Assembly: GCA_023935145.1 (NCBI GenBank) | Contig: CM043705.1 | Coordinates: 87,330,084-87,394,083, forward strand | DNA from: Bretschneidera sinensis | Taxonomy: Eukaryota > Streptophyta > Magnoliopsida > Brassicales > Akaniaceae | Direction: 5' to 3' | Length of the DNA stretch: 64,000 bases | Shown: positions 1 to 8,931 of the stretch, one piece after another | Layout of the letters: each line of letters starts with the position of its first letter | Numbering within the stretch: the stretch's first letter is position 1 | Position numbers and translations under genes: made by a program | Notes under the pieces: model-generated | Told to the model about the DNA's origin: nothing | The model's database searches: none | The model's input: only the letters and a program-made list of their open reading frames with translations

Positions 1-516
1 TTATAAGATAAAAAAACTGAACTTATTTGGGCTATTTTAATAGTTCTTAAAGAAGTAGCTTTGGTATTTTTAATTACATGGGTATTAATCCATATAACAT
101 TTAATACATTGAGATTCGATTGGTATTGTGATATTTTATTAAAAGTCCTCACTGGTCTTTAAACAAATACCATACCAACAACTCAAAACTGTACCCTATT
201 AAAAAAACTCAAAACTGTTACTCAAAAAGCAAGAGCAAATCGTAGAAAGAAGCCCCGTCTCATAGCCAATGAACTGCATGAGACAAAACAACCATACAAA
301 TATAAAATATATTAAAAATAATTGAGATACCAAATATTTCAAAAGAATAAATCGATAGAAAATGATCAAATTAATTCTTTATACATTAACACATTCTCTC
401 AAGTACAAGCCGACTGAAGGATTAAAAGTATTTCATGTGAAACTCAAATGAAAGAAAGACCAAATATCCGAAAGGGCAAATAACTGAGTCAAATATTAAA
501 TAAAAAAGTGCATCCT
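1..516. repeat. Tail of a preceding 7.6-kb unit (partial)
   Basis: This stretch matches the sequence downstream of every G3 gene, for example the part beginning near 7477 and near 63047, up to a point shortly after the phrase gtgcatcctc. There the match stops abruptly and unrelated sequence begins. It shows that at least one more unit lies, or lay, to the left of the window. No gene is seen in it. Confidence 0.85.
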
Positions 517-594
517 CTTATAAATCTTGATACTAATACACAAATCATCAATGACACAGCAAAGATCTTTTCATATTAAACTTGTCAAGAATTC

Positions 595-595
<1 letters not shown>

Positions 596-668
<73 letters not shown>
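596..668. repeat. (TA)n microsatellite
   Basis: An uninterrupted run of about 36 TA dinucleotides lies between the broken unit tail and the Copia LTR-like sequence. Its length is likely to vary between individuals and may be collapsed or expanded in assembly. Confidence 0.95.
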
Positions 669-671
<3 letters not shown>

Positions 672-1087
672 TTAGAAACACAAACTGAAATCCATTGCAA
701 GTAAGCCTCCTTAGGTTGATCTTCTAAGACTACAGGAAGAACCACATTTGATATGGAAACCAATCAACTGAATGTTAGAGGGGAGGGAGAAGAATTGTCT
801 GTTTTAATAAAATTTTAACACACACTAAACACACTCCCCTGATGTCTATTTATTTCCCTGTGCCTTAGGGACCATAACCCTAACAGTTACCTCACACATG
901 TGCGTTGGGTCTTTGGCCCATTAACAAATACCCATACCACATCGAGCTTCTACACATAAGGTGGCCCATACTAAAGAACCTTGATACTTTAGAGACCTAT
1001 AAAATTATATCACTTAATTGAGTCCTTTATTAGATAACGGGTCTACATGTACAATGTTATAACATATCTGAACCCAAAATTCCAACA
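669..1087 (-). mobile_element. Copia 3' LTR remnant
   Basis: Read on the minus strand, a purine-rich tract (AAGTGGGAGA) is followed at 1087 by TGTTGG, a typical LTR start, and then by AT-rich sequence with a TATA-like box. The decayed Copia coding remnant lies just upstream in the same orientation. The distal end of the LTR is not clear; it may run into the TA microsatellite, so the left coordinate is approximate. Confidence 0.55.
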
Positions 1088-1525
1088 ATCTCCCACTTGG
1101 GTTACATATGTTATCCTTTATATTGTACATGAAGATAACCTTAATTGAGCTCATTTGTGCTATCTAAACCAAAATATCCAAAAACAATCTGGTCCATTAA
1201 CCATATCAATATAGGATCAAAGCGACCTTTATCACATTTATCGTAACAAGACCCATCAATGGTCACAACACTAACACAATTAACAACATAGATCTAGTAT
1301 GGATGTGTAGCATGAAAATTACATGAAACGTGATCTTAAGTATGTCAATTTCCAACTGGTCCTCCATATGACTCAAAAGAATCATATGAAATACTTTCAA
1401 ACATTAAATACAAAACTGCAATGAAAGTCATCATAGAGTAATCAAAAATACATAATCCAAAGTCTGTACAGAACAACATAACCATGTCAATTAAGCAAAA
1501 GTAAAAGGCCAAATACAAACTCCCA
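1088..1525 (-). other. 3' non-coding part of the Copia remnant
   Basis: This stretch lies between the end of recognisable Copia coding sequence and the polypurine tract on the minus strand. No gene or further motif is seen in it. Confidence 0.4.
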
Positions 1526-2495
1526 CTATACGGGCATATGGTCCAAAAGAACAACACTCATGTGAGCAACATGCTCATGAAACACTATGGGTGCCAAACC
1601 CTTAGTAAGTGGATCCACAATCGTAGAGTTTGTACTGATATGCTCATTTGAAACTTGAGAATTCTGAACTCTCTCTTTGACAACCAAAAACTTGATGTCA
1701 ATATGCTTTAACCTCGACGAGCTTCGATTGTTCTTGGAATACAACTCAGCAGCCTTATTATCACAATAAATCGTTAATGGTCTATCAATACCATCAATCG
1801 TGCGCAGCCCAGTGATAAAATTTCACAGCCATATTCCCTGATTTGATGCCTCATGGCAATCTATGAACTCTGCCTCCATGGTGGAAGTAGCTATAAGTGA
1901 CTGTTTCACACTCTTCCATGATATAGCTCCTCCAGCTAACATAAAGACATAGCCAGAAGTGGATCTCCTGCAATCGAGACACCCAGCAAAATCGGAGTCT
2001 GAATACCCAACGATCTCCAAAAGATCCGATCTCCGATATGTGAGCATATAATCCTTCGTTCTCTATAGATATCTCATAACCCATTTAGCTGCTTTCCAAT
2101 GATCAACGCCCGGGTTACTCAAATATCTGCCTAGGATTCCAACAATGAACGCAATGTCCGGTCGCATACACACTTGTGCATACATAAGACTTCCAACAGC
2201 CAAAGCATAGGGATATTTATCCCTTTTCTTCTTCTCAAGTTCATTTTTCGGACATTGGAGCAAACTGAACTTATCACCCTTTGCCACGGGTTGTTTCCTG
2301 GTGCACAACCACTCATACTAAATCTACTTAGCACTTTATCAATATAAGTCTTCTGTGACAGTCCAAGTATACCTCTAGAACGATCTCTATGGATCTGTAT
2401 ACCCAAAACAAAGGACGCATCATCAAGATCTTTCATTTCAAATTTACTTGATAGAAATCTCTTGGTTTCATGTAATAGGCCTATATCGCTGGCAT
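1526..2495 (-). pseudogene. Copia reverse transcriptase/RNase H remnant, 5'-truncated
   Basis: Minus-strand translation gives the end of a Copia reverse transcriptase (FEMKDL, VLGIQIHRD, LSQKTYIDKVL), then its connection ([18 protein letters not shown]) and RNase H (GYSDSDFAGC, TSGYVFMLAGGAISW, EAEF), and finally the usual C-terminal HIDIKF region. It is broken by one frameshift near 2300 and by in-frame stops near 2068 (TAG where a Gln is usual) and near 1820 (TGA where an Arg is usual). Gag, protease, integrase and most of the polymerase are absent. The 5' truncation point abuts the leader half of a G1 gene. Confidence 0.9.
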
Positions 2496-2670
2496 ACTCT
2501 AGTGAAGGTTCTGGTGACAAAATTTCAAATTTGATTCCTGGCGGATACGCGTAATATTCATCTTCTTCCCCTGAGGGACTAATATCTTCTGTTGCTGCAA
2601 ATGTGAGTGATACCGTTGTTGTGGCTAAGAACAACGCCACAAGGATAGAGAACAGCCCTAACTTTCCCAT
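2131..2670 (-). pseudogene. Chimeric ORF: G1 leader fused in frame to Copia RT fragment (unit 1 G1)
   Basis: Codons 1-60 are those of a G1 gene: a signal peptide (MGKLGLFSILVALFLA...) and the acidic linker rich in E, D, Y and P. At about 2495 the gene homology ends exactly where Copia sequence begins, and the frame stays open through about 50 residues of reverse transcriptase, then about 65 residues of frameshifted Copia, ending at 2131 (179 aa in all). The whole six-cysteine domain is lost, so the family function is almost certainly gone. The G1 promoter block and TATA box upstream are intact, so the frame could still be transcribed and the product sent to the secretory pathway. Whether it is expressed cannot be told from sequence. 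Confidence 0.85.
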
Positions 2671-5600
2671 GATTTTGGATTTTTTTTAGTAATGACAGGT
2701 TTATCAATTTATCTTTATTGTGTTGCTAATTTGAAGATTAATGGTTTTAAGGATCCTTTTATATATAGGGTGCAATACAGGAAAGATATAGAGCTATTAA
2801 TTTGGTGGTTTCAAAACGCTCCATTAATATCTTTTGCATTAAATATGTTTGATTAATTAATTACAATAATTTTAAGGCATTAGTTGTAGAAATGTTGATA
2901 TGCAATAATAATTTAACTTCTACTTAAGAGTGATTTTGCTATCTGAGATTAGAAAAAGGTAAAAAGGAAGCTTAATTTAACGATGATTACAGTTGTTTCA
3001 AAGTGTTCTAATATAGTGATTGGTTAATTTAAAAATATGTAATGAAAGATAGAATTAAGGAAAAATTCTTGTCTAGTATATCTTTTCTTCTCTATCTTTT
3101 TGTACAATTTAAGGGTGAGATGAACCCTTGTGTCATGTATCTCTCTCACACTGTGCCATACAAGAACTTCTCAGAACTAAGAGAACTTGAGGCTTTAGTT
3201 GCCCGTTGGCATACTTTGTTTTGGAGATTTTGTCCACGTGGTCGATGGAATAGCTTTTTGTCCACTTCAAATACGAAAAGACTTTCCACAGTAAAAGAAA
3301 ACAGAGGTCAGAGAAATGGGGCTAATTTTATCAATTAAAGTTTATGTTATGTTGGCTCTAGTTGACAGCAGTTTGATCAAAAAAATATTCTAATATTTTC
3401 ACATGGTCAAGTACAATTATTTAATTTAATTTTTTTATCCAACAGTTGTTCGCTAGAACTGACAAAATGAGCACGTTTCTTTCTATGTGAAAAGTATTTT
3501 TTATCCAAAAAAAAATCTCATAGACCAAATCTTCGCAAGAATCTCTGGATCGTTAAATACATGATTGTGTGGTGTTATTGTTAAACAAGATTTTCCAAGA
3601 TTGTTGGCATTGTCTGTACGTTATGAATGAAATGTCAGCATGTTATGAATGAAACAAGGAATTAACAATTGACAAATTTGGCCACTGGTGTGACAAGGGA
3701 CAATGCCCTCTAATGCTTAGTTGCCTACTGCTGATATTGGACAGTATATATTTCTCTATTGTTTGGAACACCAAAAGTTGCAGGATTAAAAATAGAAGGA
3801 GCTCAGCTATTGTCTCTGTTTCTGATTTTCTGCTCAACAAAACAGAACTTGTCACTCGTGAGAAAAAGAAGATATCAGTGGAAATCTCCCTGAGATTGGG
3901 TGTCTCAACTTAGCGCGGATGGTTCTTCCAATAATTCAAAAATGTTGTGTAAACCAACAGGTAGAACATTGGATTTTGTATTTGAGAAAAAGATTTATGG
4001 TAAATTGGTCAATACTTTGAACTCAGAATATATAACTCATTGTTAAAGACTTGACTTTTGGGCCTTGGAGGACAACAAAAAATATAAACTACCAGTCTTC
4101 GCAATAGACATAACCATTGGCACAAGAAGAATAGGAAGAAGAGTGAAAATGTATGATAATAACTGGTAACCATTCTGAAAGGTACAAAAGATTAGTTGAA
4201 GAGAATTTATAATTGTTTTCATTTTTTTTAAAATTTTTTAAAAGCGAGATTAGATTGTCGTTTTTTAACAAATTTTAGATTAAATTGTAATCATTAACAA
4301 GTAAGAGAGATGTAATCTATTATAATATAAAGTATTTTTTCTCAGAGAGATTTCAAGATTGTCACAATGGTAATGCTTCATTGAAAAGTATGATTCCAAC
4401 GGGCTTGATTCTGATCGGTTTTCAAAATCTATTGATTGTGCAATTTGTGACTACTAGGTGTGTTTCCTGTGAAAATAAAAATAAATAAATAAATAAGAAT
4501 TCACTATATTATGTGTGTAATATGTATTACATGGACAAAACTCCATACCATATTGATATTTGGTATTTAGGGTTTAGGCTAAGAGTTAGAGAGACTGTAT
4601 AGAGAGAGATGGGAGACAGTGCGTTGATAGAGGCACACAAAATATAGATAATTCTTCTCAATTTTTCAAATTTTAACGTGGTATCAGAACTTCAGATCTT
4701 CGTTTCAAGTTCAAAATATATCCATTTTCATTTAATATTTGACCAAGTTATTTCTCTTTTGGATATATAGGCTTTTTTTCATTTGGGTTCATGTGCAAAA
4801 ACCTTAAATTCGTCAGTTAGCTTGTACTTGAGAGATGTTTTATAAAAAATTAATTAGATCACTTTTTTTTTTATCAGTTTTAGCTTTTGGTATAATTGGT
4901 AACTCAATTATTTCTTAATATTTCTAGTATTTTGATGGTTCTTTCGCCTCATACAATTCATTGGCTATGGGACGGGGTTTCTTTTGACTATCAGCTCTTG
5001 CCTTTTGAGTTACAGTTTTGAGTTGTTGGTTTGGTGCTTGTTTAAAGACTTGTGTGGACTTTGGTTTCTTTTGAAAAGTAGTTATCTAAACTATGGGATG
5101 GTTTTTATAATAAAATATCACAATATCGATCGAATCTCAATTTATTAACTCAATTAAAAGTAAAACTTTTAGGGAAAAATCTCATTTTTTTTCTTCTTTT
5201 TTTTTCTTTTAGAATATGATCTTATAAATACAATTAGTTTATTTTATATTTAATTTGATTGTATATATTGATTATTACGGATTTTAAATGTTGAAATATT
5301 TTGGTACCAAATCTACATCATTTTGTATTCTAAAAAAAATATGTCATTTATACGGGGAGGGGAGAGGAGACCTCATAAATTCAATTTTGTTTCTTTTTAA
5401 AATACGATCTCATAAATATAATTTGTTGGAGATATAATTTATGTTAGTTTATCATATATTTTTTTTACAATAGGAGTAGAGAAATTTGAACTTGAGATTT
5501 GAATGGGACCTCCTATTAAGAGAAAAAAAGTGTAATTCTCAATTAGACTATGCTCAAGCCACAATTTATTAGTACCTAATTTGATTGTATTATTTACTTC

Positions 5601-5868
5601 TATGTTTTTTTAAAATAGGTTATTTTAGGTTGTTTTACATGTTATATAGATTGATACCCATATAATTTAAAATACCAAAGCTACATCTTTGAGAAAAATT
5701 GAAATAGCCCAAATAAGTTCAGTTTTTTTTTTATGTTATAAATCCAACATTAATTTGAAGATCTAATTAAGTTTTACATGACTTAACTATAGAGTTCATA
5801 ATTTAATTTTAAGAAATCAGTACGGTACGTAATAAACTGTAAAATCATATATAACAACAAAAAAAAAA
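2671..5868. other. Intergenic region between G1 and G2, unit 1
   Basis: The G1 promoter lies at the left end and the left arm of the inverted repeat begins at about 4495. In between are about 1.7 kb of AT-rich DNA conserved in all units. A plus-strand frame at 3042-3338 is present in units 1, 2, 4 and 5 but broken in unit 3; it has no recognisable domain, and recent duplication alone can explain its survival. Confidence 0.7.
2757..2767 (-). promoter_or_regulatory. TATA box of the chimeric G1
   Basis: On the minus strand this reads TATATATAAAA, about 87 bp upstream of the ATG at 2670. It is identical in the G1 copies of the other units (15570-15580, 43253-43263, 50749-50759, 58326-58336). A conserved GTTTTGAAAC block lies about 40-50 bp further upstream. 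Confidence 0.75.
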
Positions 5869-6231
5869 CTATGATTCAAAAGAGATTGGCGCAGATGCAT
5901 CTCCTCCAAAATCCAAAACACAAGTATTCCATACTTGTTTACTTCTAGGGATAATAGAAGACGCATTTGCTTCGGACTGATGTAATGTAAAAGTGGCTTT
6001 CACCAATATGATATGGCATTCTTCTCCCATTGCTATAAGGTTTTGACAGTATTTTTCAGTGACGTTTAAATTCTGATCGAATATAGACGTGAATACCTCT
6101 TTTCGGCACTCTGGAGTCATCTTAACGACACAACTATGTGGTGATAGCTCTGTAGCCATTGTGAGTGACATCATGATTTTAGTGGCTATGAACAATGCCA
6201 TAAGGATAGAGAAGTTCTCTAACTTTGCCAT
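5869..6231 (-). CDS. G2, unit 1: secreted prolamin-like cysteine-rich protein with altered cysteines
   Basis: The 120-aa intronless product has an N-terminal signal peptide (about residues 1-26, hydrophobic core ILMALFIAT) and one prolamin-like domain, the type found in plant ECA1 gametogenesis-related and egg-cell-secreted proteins. The family pattern, complete in G3, is C34-x7-C42-x18-C61-C62-x9-C72-x31-C104. Here C61 is Tyr (EKYCQN), leaving five cysteines, so one disulfide cannot form normally. V36 and R43 also differ from other copies. An N-glycosylation sequon N56-V-T is present here but not in G3. The ATG at 6231 is conserved in all copies, and a TATA box lies about 96 bp upstream. It may be functional, changed in function or in early decay. 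Confidence 0.8.
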   Translation of the reverse strand: MAKLENFSILMALFIATKIMMSLTMATELSPHSCVVKMTPECRKEVFTSIFDQNLNVTEKYCQNLIAMGEECHIILVKATFTLHQSEANASSIIPRSKQVWNTCVLDFGGDASAPISFES

Positions 6232-6326
6232 GATTGGTTTTATTTTTAATTAATGATGTAGCAGTACCAATTTATTTTTTGTATTGCTTTGAGAGTGATG
6301 CATTTGATAGTGATACACAAGGATTA

Positions 6327-6333
6327 TTTTATA
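6327..6333 (-). promoter_or_regulatory. TATA box of G2, unit 1
   Basis: On the minus strand this reads TATAAAA within the context accctataaaataatcc. It is the mirror copy of the G3 TATA box and lies about 96 bp before the G2 start codon. Confidence 0.75.
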
Positions 6334-6447
6334 GGGTGTAATTAGAGGAAAGAGATAATTTTTTGTTGTTTCAAAACATTTCAAAATTAGTATCTTCAGC
6401 ATTAGTTGACAATGTAACATAAGTATTTCAAATCCATGATGTGAAGG

Positions 6448-6741
6448 CTACTCATCCTTCGGTCGTTTTTTAAAATATTTTAGTCACACTTTGTTTTTTT
6501 ATTTTTTCTATTTATGGCTCCATTCTTAAATGTATAATACATACATATATGAATCGAAATACCAATATATAAAATTGTAATTATTGGATGTCACAAATGT
6601 CTAAAGATAGTAATAGAGAGCTTAATTTGGTTCTTTTGTTTTTTCTTACCCTTCAATATTCAAAGTAGTATTAACATTTAATCTTTGGTTCGCGTCATAT
6701 GAAGTCAACTTCTGTTTCATGTCTAGCAAATTAATGTAAAC
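6448..6741. other. Unique spacer between divergent G2 and G3 promoters, unit 1
   Basis: About 294 bp of AT-rich sequence separate the two inverted-repeat arms and do not pair with each other. The spacer recurs in every unit (centres near 19420, 47010, 54590 and 62170). It is the only part of the G2-G3 intergenic region that is not mirrored, so any signal distinguishing the two promoters would lie here or in arm differences. No gene is seen. Confidence 0.6.
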
Positions 6742-6875
6742 CCTTCACATCATGGATTTGAAAAACTTATGTTACATGGTTAATTAATTATAATCAAACA
6801 GAATTAATACAGAAGATACTAATTTTGGAACGTTTTGAAACAACAATAAATTAACTCTTTCCTTTGATTACAACC

Positions 6876-6882
6876 TATAAAA
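6876..6882 (+). promoter_or_regulatory. TATA box of G3, unit 1
   Basis: TATAAAA lies about 97 bp upstream of the G3 ATG (6979). About 35 bp further upstream is the block CGTTTTGAAACAAC (6831-6844), which also precedes the G1 genes and, with one change, G2. The promoter is nearly identical in the other units. Confidence 0.75.
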
Positions 6883-6978
6883 TGATCCTTGTGTATCACC
6901 ATCAAAATCATCTCTCTCAAAGCAACACAAAAAATAAATTAATACTCCTGTATCATTAATTAAAATATAAAAAAAATT

Positions 6979-7341
6979 ATGGCAAAGTTAGAGAACTTCT
7001 CGATCCTTATGGCATTGTTCATAGCCACCGCAACCATAGTGTCACTCACATTGGCTGCAGAGCTATCACCACAAAGTTGTGTCGATAAGATGACTCCAGA
7101 GTGCGGGAAAGAGGTGTTCACGTCTATATTCAATCAGAATGTAGACGTCACTGAAAAATGCTGTCAAAACCTTATAGCAATGGGAGAAGAGTGTCATATC
7201 ATATTGGCGAAAGCCACTTTTACATTACATCAGTCTGAAGCAAATGCATCTTCTATTATCCCTAGAAGTAAACAAGTATGGAATACTTGTGTTTTGGATT
7301 TTGGAGGAGATGCATCTGCGCCAATCTCTTTTGAATCATAG
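6979..7341 (+). CDS. G3, unit 1: secreted prolamin-like cysteine-rich protein
   Basis: The 120-aa product has a signal peptide (residues 1-26, cleavage likely near LTLAA/ELS) and a mature domain with all six family cysteines: 34, 42, 61, 62, 72 and 104. The conserved core is E-C-G-K-E-V-F, then C-C-Q-N-L and E-C-H, and the C-terminal S-K-Q-V-W-N-x-C. One N-glycosylation sequon lies at N89-A-S. It is intronless, as is usual in this family. It faces G2 head to head across 747 bp. By family analogy it is secreted in reproductive tissue, perhaps for gamete or pollen-tube signalling; this is inference. Confidence 0.88.
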   Translation: MAKLENFSILMALFIATATIVSLTLAAELSPQSCVDKMTPECGKEVFTSIFNQNVDVTEKCCQNLIAMGEECHIILAKATFTLHQSEANASSIIPRSKQVWNTCVLDFGGDASAPISFES

Positions 7342-8475
7342 TTTTTTTGTTATGTATAATTTTACTGCTTGGTACAGACCAAATTAATTAAATAATCAAT
7401 TCTTAAAAATAAATTAAGAACTCGATAATTAAGTCATGTAAAACTTAATTAGATCTCCAAATTAATGTTGAATTTATAAGGTAAAAAAACTGAACTTATT
7501 TGGGCTATTTTAATCATTCTTAAAGAAGTAGCTTTGGTATTTTTAATTACGTGGGTATTAATCTACATAACATGTAATACATTGAGATTCGATTGGTATT
7601 GTGATATTTTATTAAAAGTCCTCACAGGTCTTTAAACAAACACCAAACCAACAACTCAAAACTGTACCCTATTAAAAAAAACTCGAAACTGTTACTCGAA
7701 AAGCAAGAGCAAATCGTAGAAAGAAGCCCCTTCTCATAGCCAATGAACTGCATGAGACGAAACAACCATACAAATATAAAAAATATTAAAAATAACTTAA
7801 TAAACAAATATTTCAAAAGCATAAATTGATATAAAATGATCAAATTAATTGTTTATACATTAACAAATTCTCTCAAGTACAAGCCGGCTAAAGGATTAAA
7901 AGTATTGCATGTGAAACTCAAATGAAAGAAATACCAAATATCCTAAAGAGCAAATAACTTGGTCAAATATTAAATAAAAAAGTGCATCCTCAGAACTAGA
8001 AGTTAGGATATGGAGGTCTGATACTGTGTTAAAATAAAAGAAATTGAGAAGAATTCTTTATGTTTGGTGTGCCTCTAACAACATTGCTTCTTGTCTCTCT
8101 CTACACTCTATCTCTCTTCTCCCTCTACACTCTATCTCTCTTCTCCCTCTCTAACTCTTAGCTTAAACCCTAAATAGAAAATATCAACGTGGTATCAGAG
8201 TTTCTTTCATTTAATACATATTACATATAATAATATAGAGAATTCTTCTCAGCTTTTCTTGGTGAGGTAAGTGTAATCGTCAACGTACATCAGGTGGGTT
8301 ATTGTAATTTTCCCTTAAACTTGCAATAATGCACTTAGTTAAATTGTTTTTTCAAAAGTATATAATTTCAAGACAATATTGTAAGTTAAACAAACACAAA
8401 TTGTGCTAATAATAATCTTTGGAATGTCAATAGCATCACCATTAAAAGAACCCATCAAAGAAATACAACACCAAA
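7342..8475. other. Unit 1 tail, first part
   Basis: This is the right arm of the inverted repeat followed by AT-rich unit sequence. The Gypsy target duplication CAATT (8476-8480) ends it; the tail resumes at 13686. The minus-strand frame at 7622-7843 is a low-complexity shadow. No gene is seen. Confidence 0.7.
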
Positions 8476-8480
8476 CAATT

Positions 8481-8931
8481 TGACGCCGGGCAGAATAGCG
8501 ATTATTCTGCAGGCTAGTTGAACAGATCGTTCACAGGGAGTAACACAAGAAAAACCCTAAAAAACAATGCAGGGAAACAACTCTGATGTTTATTTAAAAT
8601 TATGCAAATTCAATAATAATGTTTACGAAACCCTAAGACCTTATTTATAAGGTCGAAACAAAATAGGAAAAAATAAATTAAGGCTGAAATTAAAATAACT
8701 AAAATAAAAAGTTTCTTAAAAACATTAAACTGCCAATTTGAGGGCTTAAACGTCATTTTTTGACTTAAAAATATTAAGGTTGATTGTAGGTTTTGTTCAT
8801 TGGCCCGTTTCCAATCAGACTAGGGTCTTTCGGGCCTGATTTGAGCCCGTGGCCCGTTCTAGGCAGTCCACCTGTCAGTTCTGCGCTGATCTGCCAACTC
8901 TGCATCATCTGACTTGGATCCTCCTGCGTCA
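8481..8931 (-). repeat. Gypsy 3' LTR
   Basis: This 451-bp LTR is downstream in element orientation. The polyprotein frame runs about 70 bp into it before stopping at 8859. No canonical polypurine tract is seen directly before it; the minus strand there reads ccaacccgaggcgac. Confidence 0.93.

Larger units (their letters stand above)
4495..8252. repeat. Large inverted repeat carrying G2 and G3, unit 1
   Basis: The left arm (about 4495-6447) and right arm (about 6742-8252) are reverse complements with many scattered differences. Paired landmarks are the AAGAATTC ends, the block reading ttagggttta, the pair gttttgagttgttggtttgg / ccaaaccaacaactcaaaac, and both genes with their promoters. The spacer of about 294 bp is unique. 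The left arm carries about 485 bp (5148-5632) that the right arm lacks. The same structure occurs in the other four units. Confidence 0.85.

Noticed and set aside
548..763. Frame with a long Ile-Tyr repeat
   Set aside because: It is a translation of the TA microsatellite and LTR remnant.
3042..3338. 98-aa plus-strand frame present in units 1, 2, 4 and 5 (also 15855-16151, 51034-51330, 58611-58907)
   Set aside because: No signal peptide, domain or biased codon use is visible. It is broken in the more diverged unit 3, and recent duplication alone explains its presence.
3713..3913. 66-aa plus-strand frame and the overlapping minus-strand frame near 3643-3855, repeated in other units
   Set aside because: Overlapping frames on both strands with no domain; absent from unit 3, where the region has a deletion.
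7622..7843. Hydrophobic 73-aa minus-strand frame, also at 20436-20660
   Set aside because: It lies in the inverted-repeat arm, has low complexity, and is lost by small indels in units 3 and 4.
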